This document shows positions 1-6,307 of a DNA stretch of 22,331 nucleotides, piece by piece. A program made the position numbers and the translations under genes. The first letter of the stretch is position 1; the number at the start of each line of letters is the position of its first letter. Origin of the DNA: Deltaproteobacteria bacterium (lineage in GTDB: Bacteria; Desulfobacterota; Desulfobacteria; Desulfobacterales; JAFDCJ01); NCBI GenBank assembly GCA_024277475.1, contig JAJRVC010000271.1, forward strand, positions 1-22,331. The letters are read 5' to 3'. The notes under the pieces were generated by a model that did not search any database, was not told the DNA's origin, and saw only the letters and a program-made list of their open reading frames with translations.

Positions 1-256
1 GAAAAAGAGCAGCGTCAAAAAATGGCTTATAAATAAAACGCGGTGAAATGCAGGAGCCTGAATGATGCGGAGAAGGTCCGGGCTATCAGCGAAAGGATAT
101 GCGGTATTGCTGGCCCGCAAAATCGGCCACTTGGACGGGAGCCTTTATATCGATTACCCAATTTGATGTAGCCGCAAAAAGGCACAAAAACCACAAAAAT
201 AAAATTTAACACTCAATAATTTCTATAGGTTATATGAATCAAAATTCCCGAATTTT

Positions 257-339
257 GACTTTTTACGAGATTGTCAAATTTGATGGTTTCGTAAAAAGTC
301 GATTTTTTTATTAATATGACTTTTTACGATTTCATCAAA
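257..339. repeat. Three copies of a 22-nt element, two forming a 44-bp palindrome
   Basis: The element is GACTTTTTACGA-N3-(C/T)(A/G)TCAAA. It occurs at 257-278 on the plus strand, at 279-300 on the minus strand and at 318-339 on the plus strand. The first two abut head to head and form a 44-bp near-perfect palindrome with 12 perfectly paired bases at each outer end. The palindrome is followed on the plus strand by a T-run at 303-309, so it could also end a transcript coming from the left. A degenerate fourth copy lies at 752-770 on the minus strand, so the small gene at 378-725 is bracketed by copies in opposite orientation. Confidence 0.8.
303..309 (+). terminator. T-run after the 257-300 palindrome, possible rho-independent terminator
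   Basis: The perfect 12-bp outer stem (257-268 paired with 289-300) is followed two bases later by seven T residues on the plus strand. This has the form of an intrinsic terminator for a plus-strand transcript from beyond the left edge. No such gene is visible, so the role is inferred. The repeat itself is clear. Confidence 0.35.
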
Positions 340-377
340 TTTGAGTTTTGTCATTTGAGGTTTAAGCGAATTCAATA

Positions 378-725
378 CTATACACCCAATTCCGTTTTCA
401 ACCACGCTTTGACATCATGTTCCAGGGCATAGACCCCTTTGAGTTCGCAGACATCTTTTTCAAACCGTTGCGGCAGTTCAAATTGCGCCAGTTCAAGGGC
501 CTCTTCGGAATTTCTGCGGATCAAATAAATGTAAAATGGTTTGCGCCAGCAATTTACCACAAAATAGGTGGAAAAATCATCTTTGGAGCGGATAATGTAC
601 TTACCGCTGCCCCAATCCGTGTTGCCCCACTCCAGGTAGAGCTTGACCGCTTCCTCGGGCCCCAATTCCCAGTTAATTTCATTGATAAGATCGATGTCAT
701 TTTTTAATTCATCCAGCGACAGCAT
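378..725 (-). CDS. Small conserved hypothetical protein (possibly DVU0772 family)
   Basis: A 115-residue soluble, acidic protein with no signal peptide or membrane segment. It starts with ATG at 725 behind a good ribosome binding site (AAGGAG, seven bases upstream), which supports a real gene. The sequence is rich in Trp, Tyr and charged residues. The N-terminal MLSLDELK and the W-x-L-G-P-E-E-A segment near residues 19-26 resemble, from memory, a small family named after Desulfovibrio DVU0772, whose function is unknown to me. It lies downstream of the sigma-54 activator on the same strand, with a 327-nt gap, and probably has its own leader containing a 12-bp inverted repeat next to the ribosome binding site. 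It is bracketed by copies of the GACTTTTTACGA repeat. Family assignment is tentative; the coding call is fairly secure. Confidence 0.72.
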   Translation of the reverse strand: MLSLDELKNDIDLINEINWELGPEEAVKLYLEWGNTDWGSGKYIIRSKDDFSTYFVVNCWRKPFYIYLIRRNSEEALELAQFELPQRFEKDVCELKGVYALEHDVKAWLKTELGV

Positions 726-731
726 TTAGGT

Positions 732-835
732 CTCCTTAAAATTCAGAACTTTTGATGTGTCGTAAAATCGGATGTAACAGAAATGTCTGTGATTGCATCA
801 ATAATACTGAATTTGGGCGAATCGTTCTGAATTTT
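732..835 (-). promoter_or_regulatory. Structured leader of the 115-aa gene
   Basis: On the transcribed strand the 12-mer AAAATTCAGAAC (plus 824-835) pairs perfectly with GTTCTGAATTTT (plus 738-749), which directly abuts the AAGGAG ribosome binding site at 732-737. Between them is a smaller hairpin at 771-799 with an ACAGA/TCTGT stem (777-781 with 786-790) and outer GATG/CATC. Folding would place the ribosome binding site at the base of a long stem, so translational control is possible. I match it to no known RNA family. The 726-1052 gap holds nothing else I can support except the degenerate repeat copy at 752-770. Confidence 0.4.
752..770 (-). repeat. Degenerate fourth copy of the GACTTTTTACGA element
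   Basis: Read on the minus strand, the sequence is GATTTTACGA-CA-CATCAAA. It matches the 22-nt element at 257-339 except for two missing bases near the T-run and one in the variable spacer. It lies inside the leader of the 115-aa gene, opposite in orientation to the copy at 318-339. Confidence 0.5.
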
Positions 836-1052
836 ATGTTGTATTTTTGTTTGAATCTGTTGCATCTTGAATTTACGCATATCTTTGCTACAAATTTTGT
901 AGGTTCTTTAGTTAAAAGGGCCTCCCAATGAGTTTTCCCGATTGAGGTCAGGAGCCTTGAAATTATAAAGAAGGTAATGATTTTAACAACTGCTGTCAAA
1001 CAGCCGCTGCATTTATTGGATTGATGGGATTTTGAAACAGTGTTTCCGGAAA

Positions 1053-2402
1053 TCAAACGATCTGTTGCAACTCGGGATGATCTCCTAAAAACCGATAGAG
1101 CGTTGCGCGGCCCACGCCGAGCAACTTGGCGGCTTTGGCTTTGTTACCGCCGGTTTTTATCAGAGTTGATTGTACGCCTTCCAAAGTTAATTTTCTGGTT
1201 GGACCCCTGCGAATACAGATATTTTCGATCTCACGCAGCTCCAAAGGTAAATCTGCCGCAGATATCGTTTTGCCGCTGCACTTGACGAAGCCAAACTGGA
1301 TCGCATTCTGCAATTCGCGAACATTACCCGGCCAGCGGTAATCCAACATTAAAGACATGGCCCTGCTGGAAATCTTAAGGAATTTACGATTGTATCGCTC
1401 ACCAGCCTCGCGCAAAAAATGTTCAACCAGCAACGGAATGTCAATTTTACGATCGCGAAGTGGTGGCAGACGAATTGGTATCACGTTGAGCCTGTAATAA
1501 AGATCATCGCGGAACTTGCCCTGCTTAACCTCCTTTTTGAGCTCCTTGTTGGTAGCGCTGATCACCCTCACATTGACCGAAGTCGTTCGTTCACCGCCGA
1601 CGCGTTCGAACTTGCCATCCTGCAAAAAGCGCAAGAGCTTCACCTGCATGTTGTTGGAAAGCTCTGCAACCTCATCCAGAAAAATCGTTCCGCCGTCGGC
1701 CAGCTCAAAGCGGCCTTTTTTATCACGAATGGCCCCTGAAAAAGCCCCTTTTACGTGACCGAAAAGCTCGCTTTCGATCAGGCCTTCAGGCAACGCTCCA
1801 CAGTGGATCGGAACAAAAGGGGCTCCGGCTCTACGGCTTTCATTATGAACGGCATTGGAGATCAGCTCTTTACCGGTTCCGGTTTCACCGGATATATGAA
1901 CAGGGTAGTCATAGCCGGCAACATCGCGAATCTGCTTGAAAATATCGAGCATTTTGCTGTCCTGTCCGATAATATTGCCGAAGCTTGTCAATTCCCCGGC
2001 TTTCATTTGCAGATTGAACAGAGCGGTAACGTCTGTGAAAGAAGCCAGCACACCGGTGAACTGGCCGTTGCCGTTTTTCATACTGGTAACGGTCATCTCC
2101 ACACGTCGGTGCTCACCGGCTTTGGTCGTGAGGTTGAGCGTATACTCGGATTTATCGGCCGGTTCAGGGTTATCATCGCAAAATGCACAGCGTTCACCAC
2201 AAAATGGTCTGCCGAAAGCTTCATGGCAATCCCTGCCCAGCACTTCCTGCCGGTTGTATCCGGTAATATGTTCGGCCTCAGCGTTTAAAAAAAAAATTCG
2301 CCGATGCATGTCATGGGCGATGATGCCTTCTTTGAGATTATCCAGGATGTTTGCCAGGTTATCCTGGTGGCAGACTAAATTTTCAAGTAAGAACTCCGAC
2401 AT
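1053..2402 (-). CDS. PAS-domain sigma-54-dependent transcriptional activator (Fis family)
   Basis: A 449-residue enhancer-binding protein that would remodel sigma-54 RNA polymerase by ATP hydrolysis. Order: PAS sensor (about 10-130), AAA+ domain (about 140-370), Fis-type helix-turn-helix at the C terminus (NKAKAAKLLGVGRATLYRFL). Visible motifs: Walker A GETGTGKE at 172-179, the sigma-54 contact loop as GAFSGA (normally GAFTGA) at 219-224, and Walker B GGTIFLDEVAEL at 237-248. The PAS domain carries four Cys spaced C-X8-C-X3-C-X2-C (residues 59-75), which could bind metal or an Fe-S cluster. There is no receiver domain, so control is by signal sensing rather than phosphorylation. I chose ATG at 2402. 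A TTG at 2462 would add 20 residues, but it has no ribosome binding site and sits about where the predicted promoter would start transcription. Target genes are unknown; no convincing sigma-54 promoter was found in the window. Confidence 0.93.
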   Translation of the reverse strand: MSEFLLENLVCHQDNLANILDNLKEGIIAHDMHRRIFFLNAEAEHITGYNRQEVLGRDCHEAFGRPFCGERCAFCDDNPEPADKSEYTLNLTTKAGEHRRVEMTVTSMKNGNGQFTGVLASFTDVTALFNLQMKAGELTSFGNIIGQDSKMLDIFKQIRDVAGYDYPVHISGETGTGKELISNAVHNESRRAGAPFVPIHCGALPEGLIESELFGHVKGAFSGAIRDKKGRFELADGGTIFLDEVAELSNNMQVKLLRFLQDGKFERVGGERTTSVNVRVISATNKELKKEVKQGKFRDDLYYRLNVIPIRLPPLRDRKIDIPLLVEHFLREAGERYNRKFLKISSRAMSLMLDYRWPGNVRELQNAIQFGFVKCSGKTISAADLPLELREIENICIRRGPTRKLTLEGVQSTLIKTGGNKAKAAKLLGVGRATLYRFLGDHPELQQIV

Positions 2403-2470
2403 GATGGACCACTTCAACGATTCGATAACACTTTGTTTTTTTTCGGCGGAATGCAAATACAAGACTGTTT

Positions 2471-2499
2471 TTTTTAGTACAATTGGTTATTAAAGTCAA
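2471..2499 (-). promoter_or_regulatory. Predicted sigma-70-type promoter of the activator gene
   Basis: On the minus strand, TTGACT (plus 2494-2499) is followed after 17 bases by TAAAAA (plus 2471-2476). Transcription would start near 2461-2465, leaving a leader of about 60 bases before the ATG at 2402. The -10 box is weak. Confidence 0.4.
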
Positions 2500-2592
2500 A
2501 CGGAACTGCAGCATTGACAGGGTAACGCCAAAGTCAGCTCCAGCGAATTCGAAAAGAAGCGGCTTTCATTTCCGGATAACGTACTAAATTTA

Positions 2593-2613
2593 TTATAAGC
2601 AATTATCTTATAA
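2593..2613. terminator. A/T-rich hairpin after sfsA
   Basis: TTATAAG and CTTATAA form a perfect 7-bp inverted repeat around a 7-base loop, beginning 20 bases after the sfsA stop codon. The stem has few G/C pairs and no long T-run follows, so it would be a weak terminator at best. Confidence 0.3.
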
Positions 2614-2632
2614 AATGATACGCTCTGGATTC

Positions 2633-3358
2633 CTAAAGTTCATACGGAATTTTTCGGTTCAATTTAATCCCGTTCAAATCGATGGCGACATCATAGACCA
2701 GAATTTCAAGCCCTCTTTTGACGGCACGCCGCAAACCCTTTCCATACGCGGGATCAATATGATCGGCTGGTCTGAAAATCGCAGTGTCCATTCTCTGAAT
2801 AAAATAAAACATTACGCAGCGGCATCCGGAATCCACCATCGCCTGAAGCTCAGTGATATGTTTAAGCCCCCGGGAGGTCACGGCATCGGGAAAAAGTGCA
2901 ACACAGTTATCGACCAGGGTGCAATTTTTAATTTCGACATAACAGTGCTTTCGACCCACAGCGCTCAAGGCCAGGTCGATGCGGGAACGGGCACTGATTT
3001 TCACCTCGCGCGCAACCGTCTCATAGCCGGACAGTTCCGGCACTACACCGGCTTTAACGGATTCAAAGACCAGCCGATTGGGAACCAGGGTGTTGACTCC
3101 CACCAGGGAAGTGGGCATCTCGATCAGTTCCCAGGTGTATTTCAGCTGTCGTTTGGGGTTATCGTGAAAGGACAGATACACTTGCCGGCCCGATTCACAG
3201 CAGGCTTTCATGCTGCCCGTATTGGGACAATGGGCGGTGACCATTTCGCCGCCGTTCAATTTCACATCGGTTAAGAAGCGTTTATAGCGCTTTACCAGGG
3301 TGCCGGGAATTAATGCCGGCCATGGTAAACCCTCAAACATACTTGAATCTTCAATCAT
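2633..3358 (-). CDS. sfsA: SfsA family protein (sugar fermentation stimulation protein, DNA-binding/nuclease-like)
   Basis: A 241-residue cytosolic protein of the usual SfsA length. It shows the family's landmarks: a start like F-x-R-Y-K-R-F-L-x-D-V (as LVKRYKRFLTDVKLNGGE), then AHCPNTGSM near 43-51, LVPNRLVFE near 91-99, YVEIKNCTLV in the centre, FPDAVTSRGLKHITEL, and a late MFYFIQR-D segment. The D-x-x-x-x-R-x-x-x-H and E-I-K parts recall restriction-like nuclease folds. In E. coli the protein affects maltose metabolism genes, but its molecular role is poorly settled. The ATG at 3358 overlaps the mobB stop in an ATGA junction, which fixes the start and implies translational coupling. The pairing with mobB is not functionally explained by anything I know. 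Confidence 0.93.
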   Translation of the reverse strand: MIEDSSMFEGLPWPALIPGTLVKRYKRFLTDVKLNGGEMVTAHCPNTGSMKACCESGRQVYLSFHDNPKRQLKYTWELIEMPTSLVGVNTLVPNRLVFESVKAGVVPELSGYETVAREVKISARSRIDLALSAVGRKHCYVEIKNCTLVDNCVALFPDAVTSRGLKHITELQAMVDSGCRCVMFYFIQRMDTAIFRPADHIDPAYGKGLRRAVKRGLEILVYDVAIDLNGIKLNRKIPYEL

Positions 3359-3840
3359 AAAAGGTACTTTTCTTCTATAAAATCCGCCAGCCGATCAACC
3401 TCTTCCAAGCCAAATACAGGGACCTCCAGTTCAAGTTCCACATCGCTGACCACGGCAACCAGATGTTTGTCGGTTTTAAGGAGCGCATCGGTGTGTCGGG
3501 CTGCCCGAACAACCTCTATTTTGGGTTTATCCTCTTTTTTATATCCTTCGGTAATTACAAGATCCAGATCATCAAAAAAAATTTTCAGGCCATCCAGACT
3601 TCCCTGAAAATCGTTTTTGACCATGGCGATTTTTCCCGGTGAAGCGATGATAACGGTTTCAGCTCCGGCATCCTTGTGGCGCCAGCTGTCCTTGCCGGTT
3701 TTATCAAAATCAAAAATATGATGGGAATGCTTGATTGTTCCAACCTTATAACCCCTGTGTTTAAGCACGGGAATCAATTTTTCAATGAGCGTGGTCTTAC
3801 CGGATTGTGATCGACCTACAATGCTAATCATCTGCGGCAT
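3355..3840 (-). CDS. mobB: Molybdopterin-guanine dinucleotide biosynthesis protein B
   Basis: A 161-residue P-loop GTPase that assists MobA in converting molybdopterin to its guanine dinucleotide form for molybdenum and tungsten enzymes. The phosphate-binding loop GRSQSGKT is at 9-16, followed by the family's K-x-G-T-I-K-H segment with H-x-F-D-x-D-K-x-G-K-D-S-W-R (near 37-54), the G-A-x slot (AGAETVIIAS), and DLVITEGYKKEDKPKIEV, all characteristic of MobB. It starts with ATG at 3840; the ribosome binding site is modest (AGGAA). It ends in a 4-bp overlap with sfsA. No mobA or molybdoenzyme gene is nearby, so its cofactor client is elsewhere in the genome. Confidence 0.95.
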   Translation of the reverse strand: MPQMISIVGRSQSGKTTLIEKLIPVLKHRGYKVGTIKHSHHIFDFDKTGKDSWRHKDAGAETVIIASPGKIAMVKNDFQGSLDGLKIFFDDLDLVITEGYKKEDKPKIEVVRAARHTDALLKTDKHLVAVVSDVELELEVPVFGLEEVDRLADFIEEKYLL

Positions 3841-3914
3841 AATGAAATTCCTGAATTTATGAATTTTGTGAAGACGGATGTGGCTGGAGAGTACAACTAC
3901 GGCCGGGTTTAGCG

Positions 3915-4910
3915 TTAAATTTCGCCCATAATAATCCCGGAATCATTGGGGTTTTGCACGGCTATCCGACGTATATTTTTTACGCCGGCGGCTGCCAACA
4001 GTTCGATGATCTGATCTTCTGAATAGGATTGACCGGAATCCGTCCCCAAAAGCATATTCAAGGAAAACAGGGCCGGAAAAAGAGGCCCGTCCATACTGTT
4101 GTTTAAGATAAAGTCATGAACGATGATTGAGCCTCCCGGCTCCAGTGCCCGAACTACTTTTTGAATAATCGTCCGGCAGGCATCGGGCCCCTCACCGTGA
4201 AGAATATGTGACAGCCAGGCCGCATCGTACCGGCCTTCAATGGGATCATTCAAATAATTACCCGCTGCAAATTGTATCCGGTCCGCTAATTTAAATTGCT
4301 TTATTGTCTCTTCCGCAAAAGGCCGGGTAGTCGGCAAGTCGTAAACAGTCGCTTTCAGCCCTGGATTGTTTAGGCAAAAATGGATCGCATAGGTTCCGGG
4401 ACCGCCGCCCAGATCAAGAAGACGGCCACTGGAAGATAGATCTATTAGTGGAACAAGTTTCGGTGCAAGTCCCATGGCCAGGTTGAACATTCCCATCAAA
4501 AAACTTTCACGCCACTCTTCATTGCTAAACGAGGTCCGGTCACGAATCGGCTTACCTGACTGAACGGACTGATCCAGGTGTAACCAGGATTCCATCAGGT
4601 GACGATGGTGCATAATTATATGCCCGATATATTTGGCAGAGTCTTTCGCAAGAAAGGCCTTCGCCGAAGGGCTGTTGGTAAATTTGCCATTGGATTTTAC
4701 CAGAAGGTCCATGGCTGTCAGGGCATTGAGTAGCCGTTCCAAGCCTCTTTGAGAGCCGCTGAGCTTTTGGGAGATCTCTTCACCGGTTAAATGCGCGCCG
4801 CCAATAACCGTAAACACATCCAGCTCAACGGCCGTATGCAACACGCATGTTTGCCAGAAACTACCGGAAATCTCAAGCAATTCACCTGGGTTCCATTCTT
4901 TTGTCGTCAT
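3915..4910 (-). CDS. SAM-dependent O-methyltransferase with N-terminal dimerisation domain
   Basis: A 331-residue enzyme of the acetylserotonin/hydroxyneurosporene O-methyltransferase type. The N-terminal 100 or so residues form the winged-helix dimerisation domain (L-T-G-E-E-I-S-Q-K-L, then R-G-L-E-R-L-L-N-A-L-T-A-M-D-L-L). The catalytic domain has SAM motif I DLGGGPG at 166-172, followed by YDLP and the strand AAWLSHILHGEG, where family members often have a catalytic His. The substrate cannot be deduced; in bacteria this group includes enzymes acting on carotenoids, bacteriochlorophyll and phenolic natural products. The start at 4910 lies eight bases after the stop of the secreted protein, so the two are probably co-transcribed, with the methyltransferase second. 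Whether they share a pathway is unknown. Confidence 0.88.
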   Translation of the reverse strand: MTTKEWNPGELLEISGSFWQTCVLHTAVELDVFTVIGGAHLTGEEISQKLSGSQRGLERLLNALTAMDLLVKSNGKFTNSPSAKAFLAKDSAKYIGHIIMHHRHLMESWLHLDQSVQSGKPIRDRTSFSNEEWRESFLMGMFNLAMGLAPKLVPLIDLSSSGRLLDLGGGPGTYAIHFCLNNPGLKATVYDLPTTRPFAEETIKQFKLADRIQFAAGNYLNDPIEGRYDAAWLSHILHGEGPDACRTIIQKVVRALEPGGSIIVHDFILNNSMDGPLFPALFSLNMLLGTDSGQSYSEDQIIELLAAAGVKNIRRIAVQNPNDSGIIMGEI

Positions 4911-4918
4911 AGTACAAC

Positions 4919-5413
4919 CTAATTCTTCTTCGTTTCGATGGCAAGTTGTTCAGGCGTCATTGTCCAAAAAGGCGTGCCATCTTTGGTCAAACGAACTTTT
5001 ATGATTTCAAAATCAGGATCCTTTTTTATTTTGGAAGCCATGAAAATATCCTTGCCGTTGATCTCCGCCCAAACGCCCTTTAGTTTGACACGATCATTTT
5101 TCTTTACCATAATTTCACTGGGTTTCCGATACCAGGTTGGACAGAGCTGAACTTCAAACTCATTAGATCCCTCTCTTACATCCAGGGCGGTTCCCGGTGA
5201 CATGCCGGGCATAGGGATAACCTCCTTTACACGTATTACCCAGACTCTGATTTTTTCAAATTCACGCACATCATATAGTTTGTTATAAGGATCATCTATG
5301 CCCCAGCCCTGCATGTCGCGCTTTTCTCCAGCTTGAACATAACAGACGCCGACGGCCACGGACAGCAGAATAAGTACCACTGAATACACTATTCGATGAA
5401 ATCTATTTCCCAT
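4919..5413 (-). CDS. Small secreted protein of unknown function
   Basis: 164 residues with a clear Sec signal peptide: basic start, hydrophobic stretch about 8-23, and likely cleavage after V-Q-A at 28. The mature part is basic and probably beta-rich. The segment around 100-135 (N-D-R-V-K-L-K-G-V-W-A-E-I-N-G-K-D-I-F-M-A-S-K-I, split here for brevity) resembles an OB-fold-like barrel, but I cannot assign a family. The ATG at 5413 has an excellent AAAGGAGG ribosome binding site and a promoter 60-90 bases upstream. An upstream extension to 5575 lies across that promoter and is rejected. It is the first gene of a unit with the methyltransferase, eight bases apart. Periplasmic location is inferred from the signal peptide. 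Confidence 0.8.
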   Translation of the reverse strand: MGNRFHRIVYSVVLILLSVAVGVCYVQAGEKRDMQGWGIDDPYNKLYDVREFEKIRVWVIRVKEVIPMPGMSPGTALDVREGSNEFEVQLCPTWYRKPSEIMVKKNDRVKLKGVWAEINGKDIFMASKIKKDPDFEIIKVRLTKDGTPFWTMTPEQLAIETKKN

Positions 5414-5471
5414 TTTATCCTCCTTTAATTTCGATCCATGGTAAAATTGGTATGCGTTCACGGTTAAATTT

Positions 5472-5499
5472 ATTATATATACTGATTGGAATTTTGCAA
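5472..5499 (-). promoter_or_regulatory. Strong sigma-70-type promoter
   Basis: On the minus strand, TTGCAA (plus 5494-5499) and a perfect TATAAT (plus 5472-5477) are separated by 16 bases. Transcription would start near 5465, giving a leader of about 50 bases before the ATG at 5413. It drives the secreted protein and probably the methyltransferase. Confidence 0.65.
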
Positions 5500-5616
5500 C
5501 CATGAAAGCTAACCCCCGCCAATTGACGACAACTGATTTTCCCGGATAAACTGCATTCGCGAAAATAGAGTTCATGGGCTCTTTTCAACAAAAAATCTTT
5601 ATTCTAACCTCGAAAA

Positions 5617-5644
5617 CCTGGTCCTCTGGAGCCGGGTATCTACT
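5617..5644 (+). repeat. 28-nt block shared with the leader at 15631-15658
   Basis: CCTGGTCCT, six variable bases, then CCGGGTATCTACT. The reverse complement of 15631-15658 has the same two blocks in the same order and spacing, with 25 of 28 positions identical. The block directly precedes the left arm of the long palindrome and probably belongs to the same dispersed element. Confidence 0.75.
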
Positions 5645-5645
5645 T

Positions 5646-5790
5646 AGTTTCCATCCATAAATGGCCCTTTTTCCTCTGAACGGTGTTCTGCGCGGGTTTA
5701 GGTCTGCGAAGTACGAAAAAGTACGTCTCACCGTAAACCCTTGTGCGGCCTTGCTCAGAGAAAAAATTGCTTATTTCTGAATTGGAAACT
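5646..5790. repeat. Long imperfect palindrome (about 145 bp), MITE- or REP-like
   Basis: Two arms of about 69 bases surround the loop GAAAAA at 5715-5720. Paired blocks in mirrored order are AGTTTCCA (5646-5653) with TGGAAACT (5783-5790), CTCTGA (5674-5679) with TCAGAG (5755-5760), GGGTTTA (5694-5700) with TAAACCC (5734-5740), and GTAC (5711-5714) with GTAC (5721-5724). Spacing between blocks is nearly the same in both arms, with a T-run and an A-run next to the CTCTGA pair. It fills the gap between the DUF2569 gene and the promoter of the secreted protein, and is the main content of the 5414-5832 gene-free stretch. It has no ORF. It could be a small non-autonomous mobile element, an extragenic palindrome, or a bidirectional terminator. 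Confidence 0.8.
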
Positions 5791-5832
5791 TACGCCAGTG
5801 CCCATGGATAGAAAAGGCTTCGTGGACGAGCA

Positions 5833-6303
5833 CTACTTAACAAAGGTCCTCCCAACCCGTTTTGAAAAGATAAAATAGGGAATCCAAACCAGGCCGGCTA
5901 CAGCCGTCCGTACGAAATTGATCGTTGCATCCACGTTGATCGAACTGGAACGGATGATGATAAAAGTTGTGACAAAATAATCGAAACTTACAAAAATGAG
6001 ATTACCGGCCAAAAACAAAATTATCAATTTGGGAGCATATCTACGCTGTTGAAAGAAAAACACGACCAAACATATTGAAAAGACAAGAAAACATAGGCTC
6101 CCAACCAGCTCGGCAATCACCAGGGGTGCTAAAAATGGATGATAGTAAGGACTTGCCGGTGATGTCAACGCCGACCAGTTCTCAGGAGACAGGGCTGGAA
6201 TCAACTCCGTCAACAGAAAGACCAGGGTTTGTACCGGATACAGTATTAACCCGATGGCGCAAAGAATTAGCCAACCGCCGATTTTTTGATAAACGATGCT
6301 CAT
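5833..6303 (-). CDS. DUF2569 family membrane protein
   Basis: A 156-residue integral membrane protein with four predicted transmembrane segments at about 10-30, 60-82, 90-112 and 128-148. The features of the DUF2569 family are visible: I-G-G-W-L-I-L near the start, a proline soon after the first helix, and the C-terminal W-I-P-Y-F-x-x-S-K-R-V-x-x-T-F signature. The function of the family is not known. It begins four bases after the stop of the lipoprotein gene, with no obvious ribosome binding site of its own, so it is probably translationally coupled to it. It is followed by the long palindrome, which may end the transcript. The coding call is firm; no role can be given beyond membrane location. 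Confidence 0.88.
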   Translation of the reverse strand: MSIVYQKIGGWLILCAIGLILYPVQTLVFLLTELIPALSPENWSALTSPASPYYHPFLAPLVIAELVGSLCFLVFSICLVVFFFQQRRYAPKLIILFLAGNLIFVSFDYFVTTFIIIRSSSINVDATINFVRTAVAGLVWIPYFIFSKRVGRTFVK

Positions 6304-6307
6304 ACGG

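Larger units (their letters stand above)
1..377. other. Left-edge non-coding stretch
   Basis: I see no supported gene here. The open frame on the minus strand at 27-212 has no ribosome binding site and its translation resembles no family I know. The stretch around 50-190 is G+C-richer than the A/T-rich part after it and could be decayed coding sequence, but all plus-strand frames are broken by stops. From 257 onward the sequence is dominated by the palindromic repeat annotated separately. Confidence 0.5.

Noticed and set aside
992..1004. Hairpin GCTGT-CAA-ACAGC as a terminator for the activator gene
   Set aside because: The stem is only five pairs and no T-run follows on the minus strand.
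736..1056. 106-aa frame between the activator and the small gene
   Set aside because: It starts with TTG without a ribosome binding site, overlaps the activator's stop, crosses the structured leader of the next gene and has no recognisable features.
2615..3274. 219-aa plus-strand frame opposite sfsA
   Set aside because: It is the antisense shadow of a well-recognised SfsA protein.
5414..5575. N-terminal extension of the secreted protein to 5575
   Set aside because: It spans a strong promoter and lacks a ribosome binding site; the ATG at 5413 has AAAGGAGG and begins a proper signal peptide.
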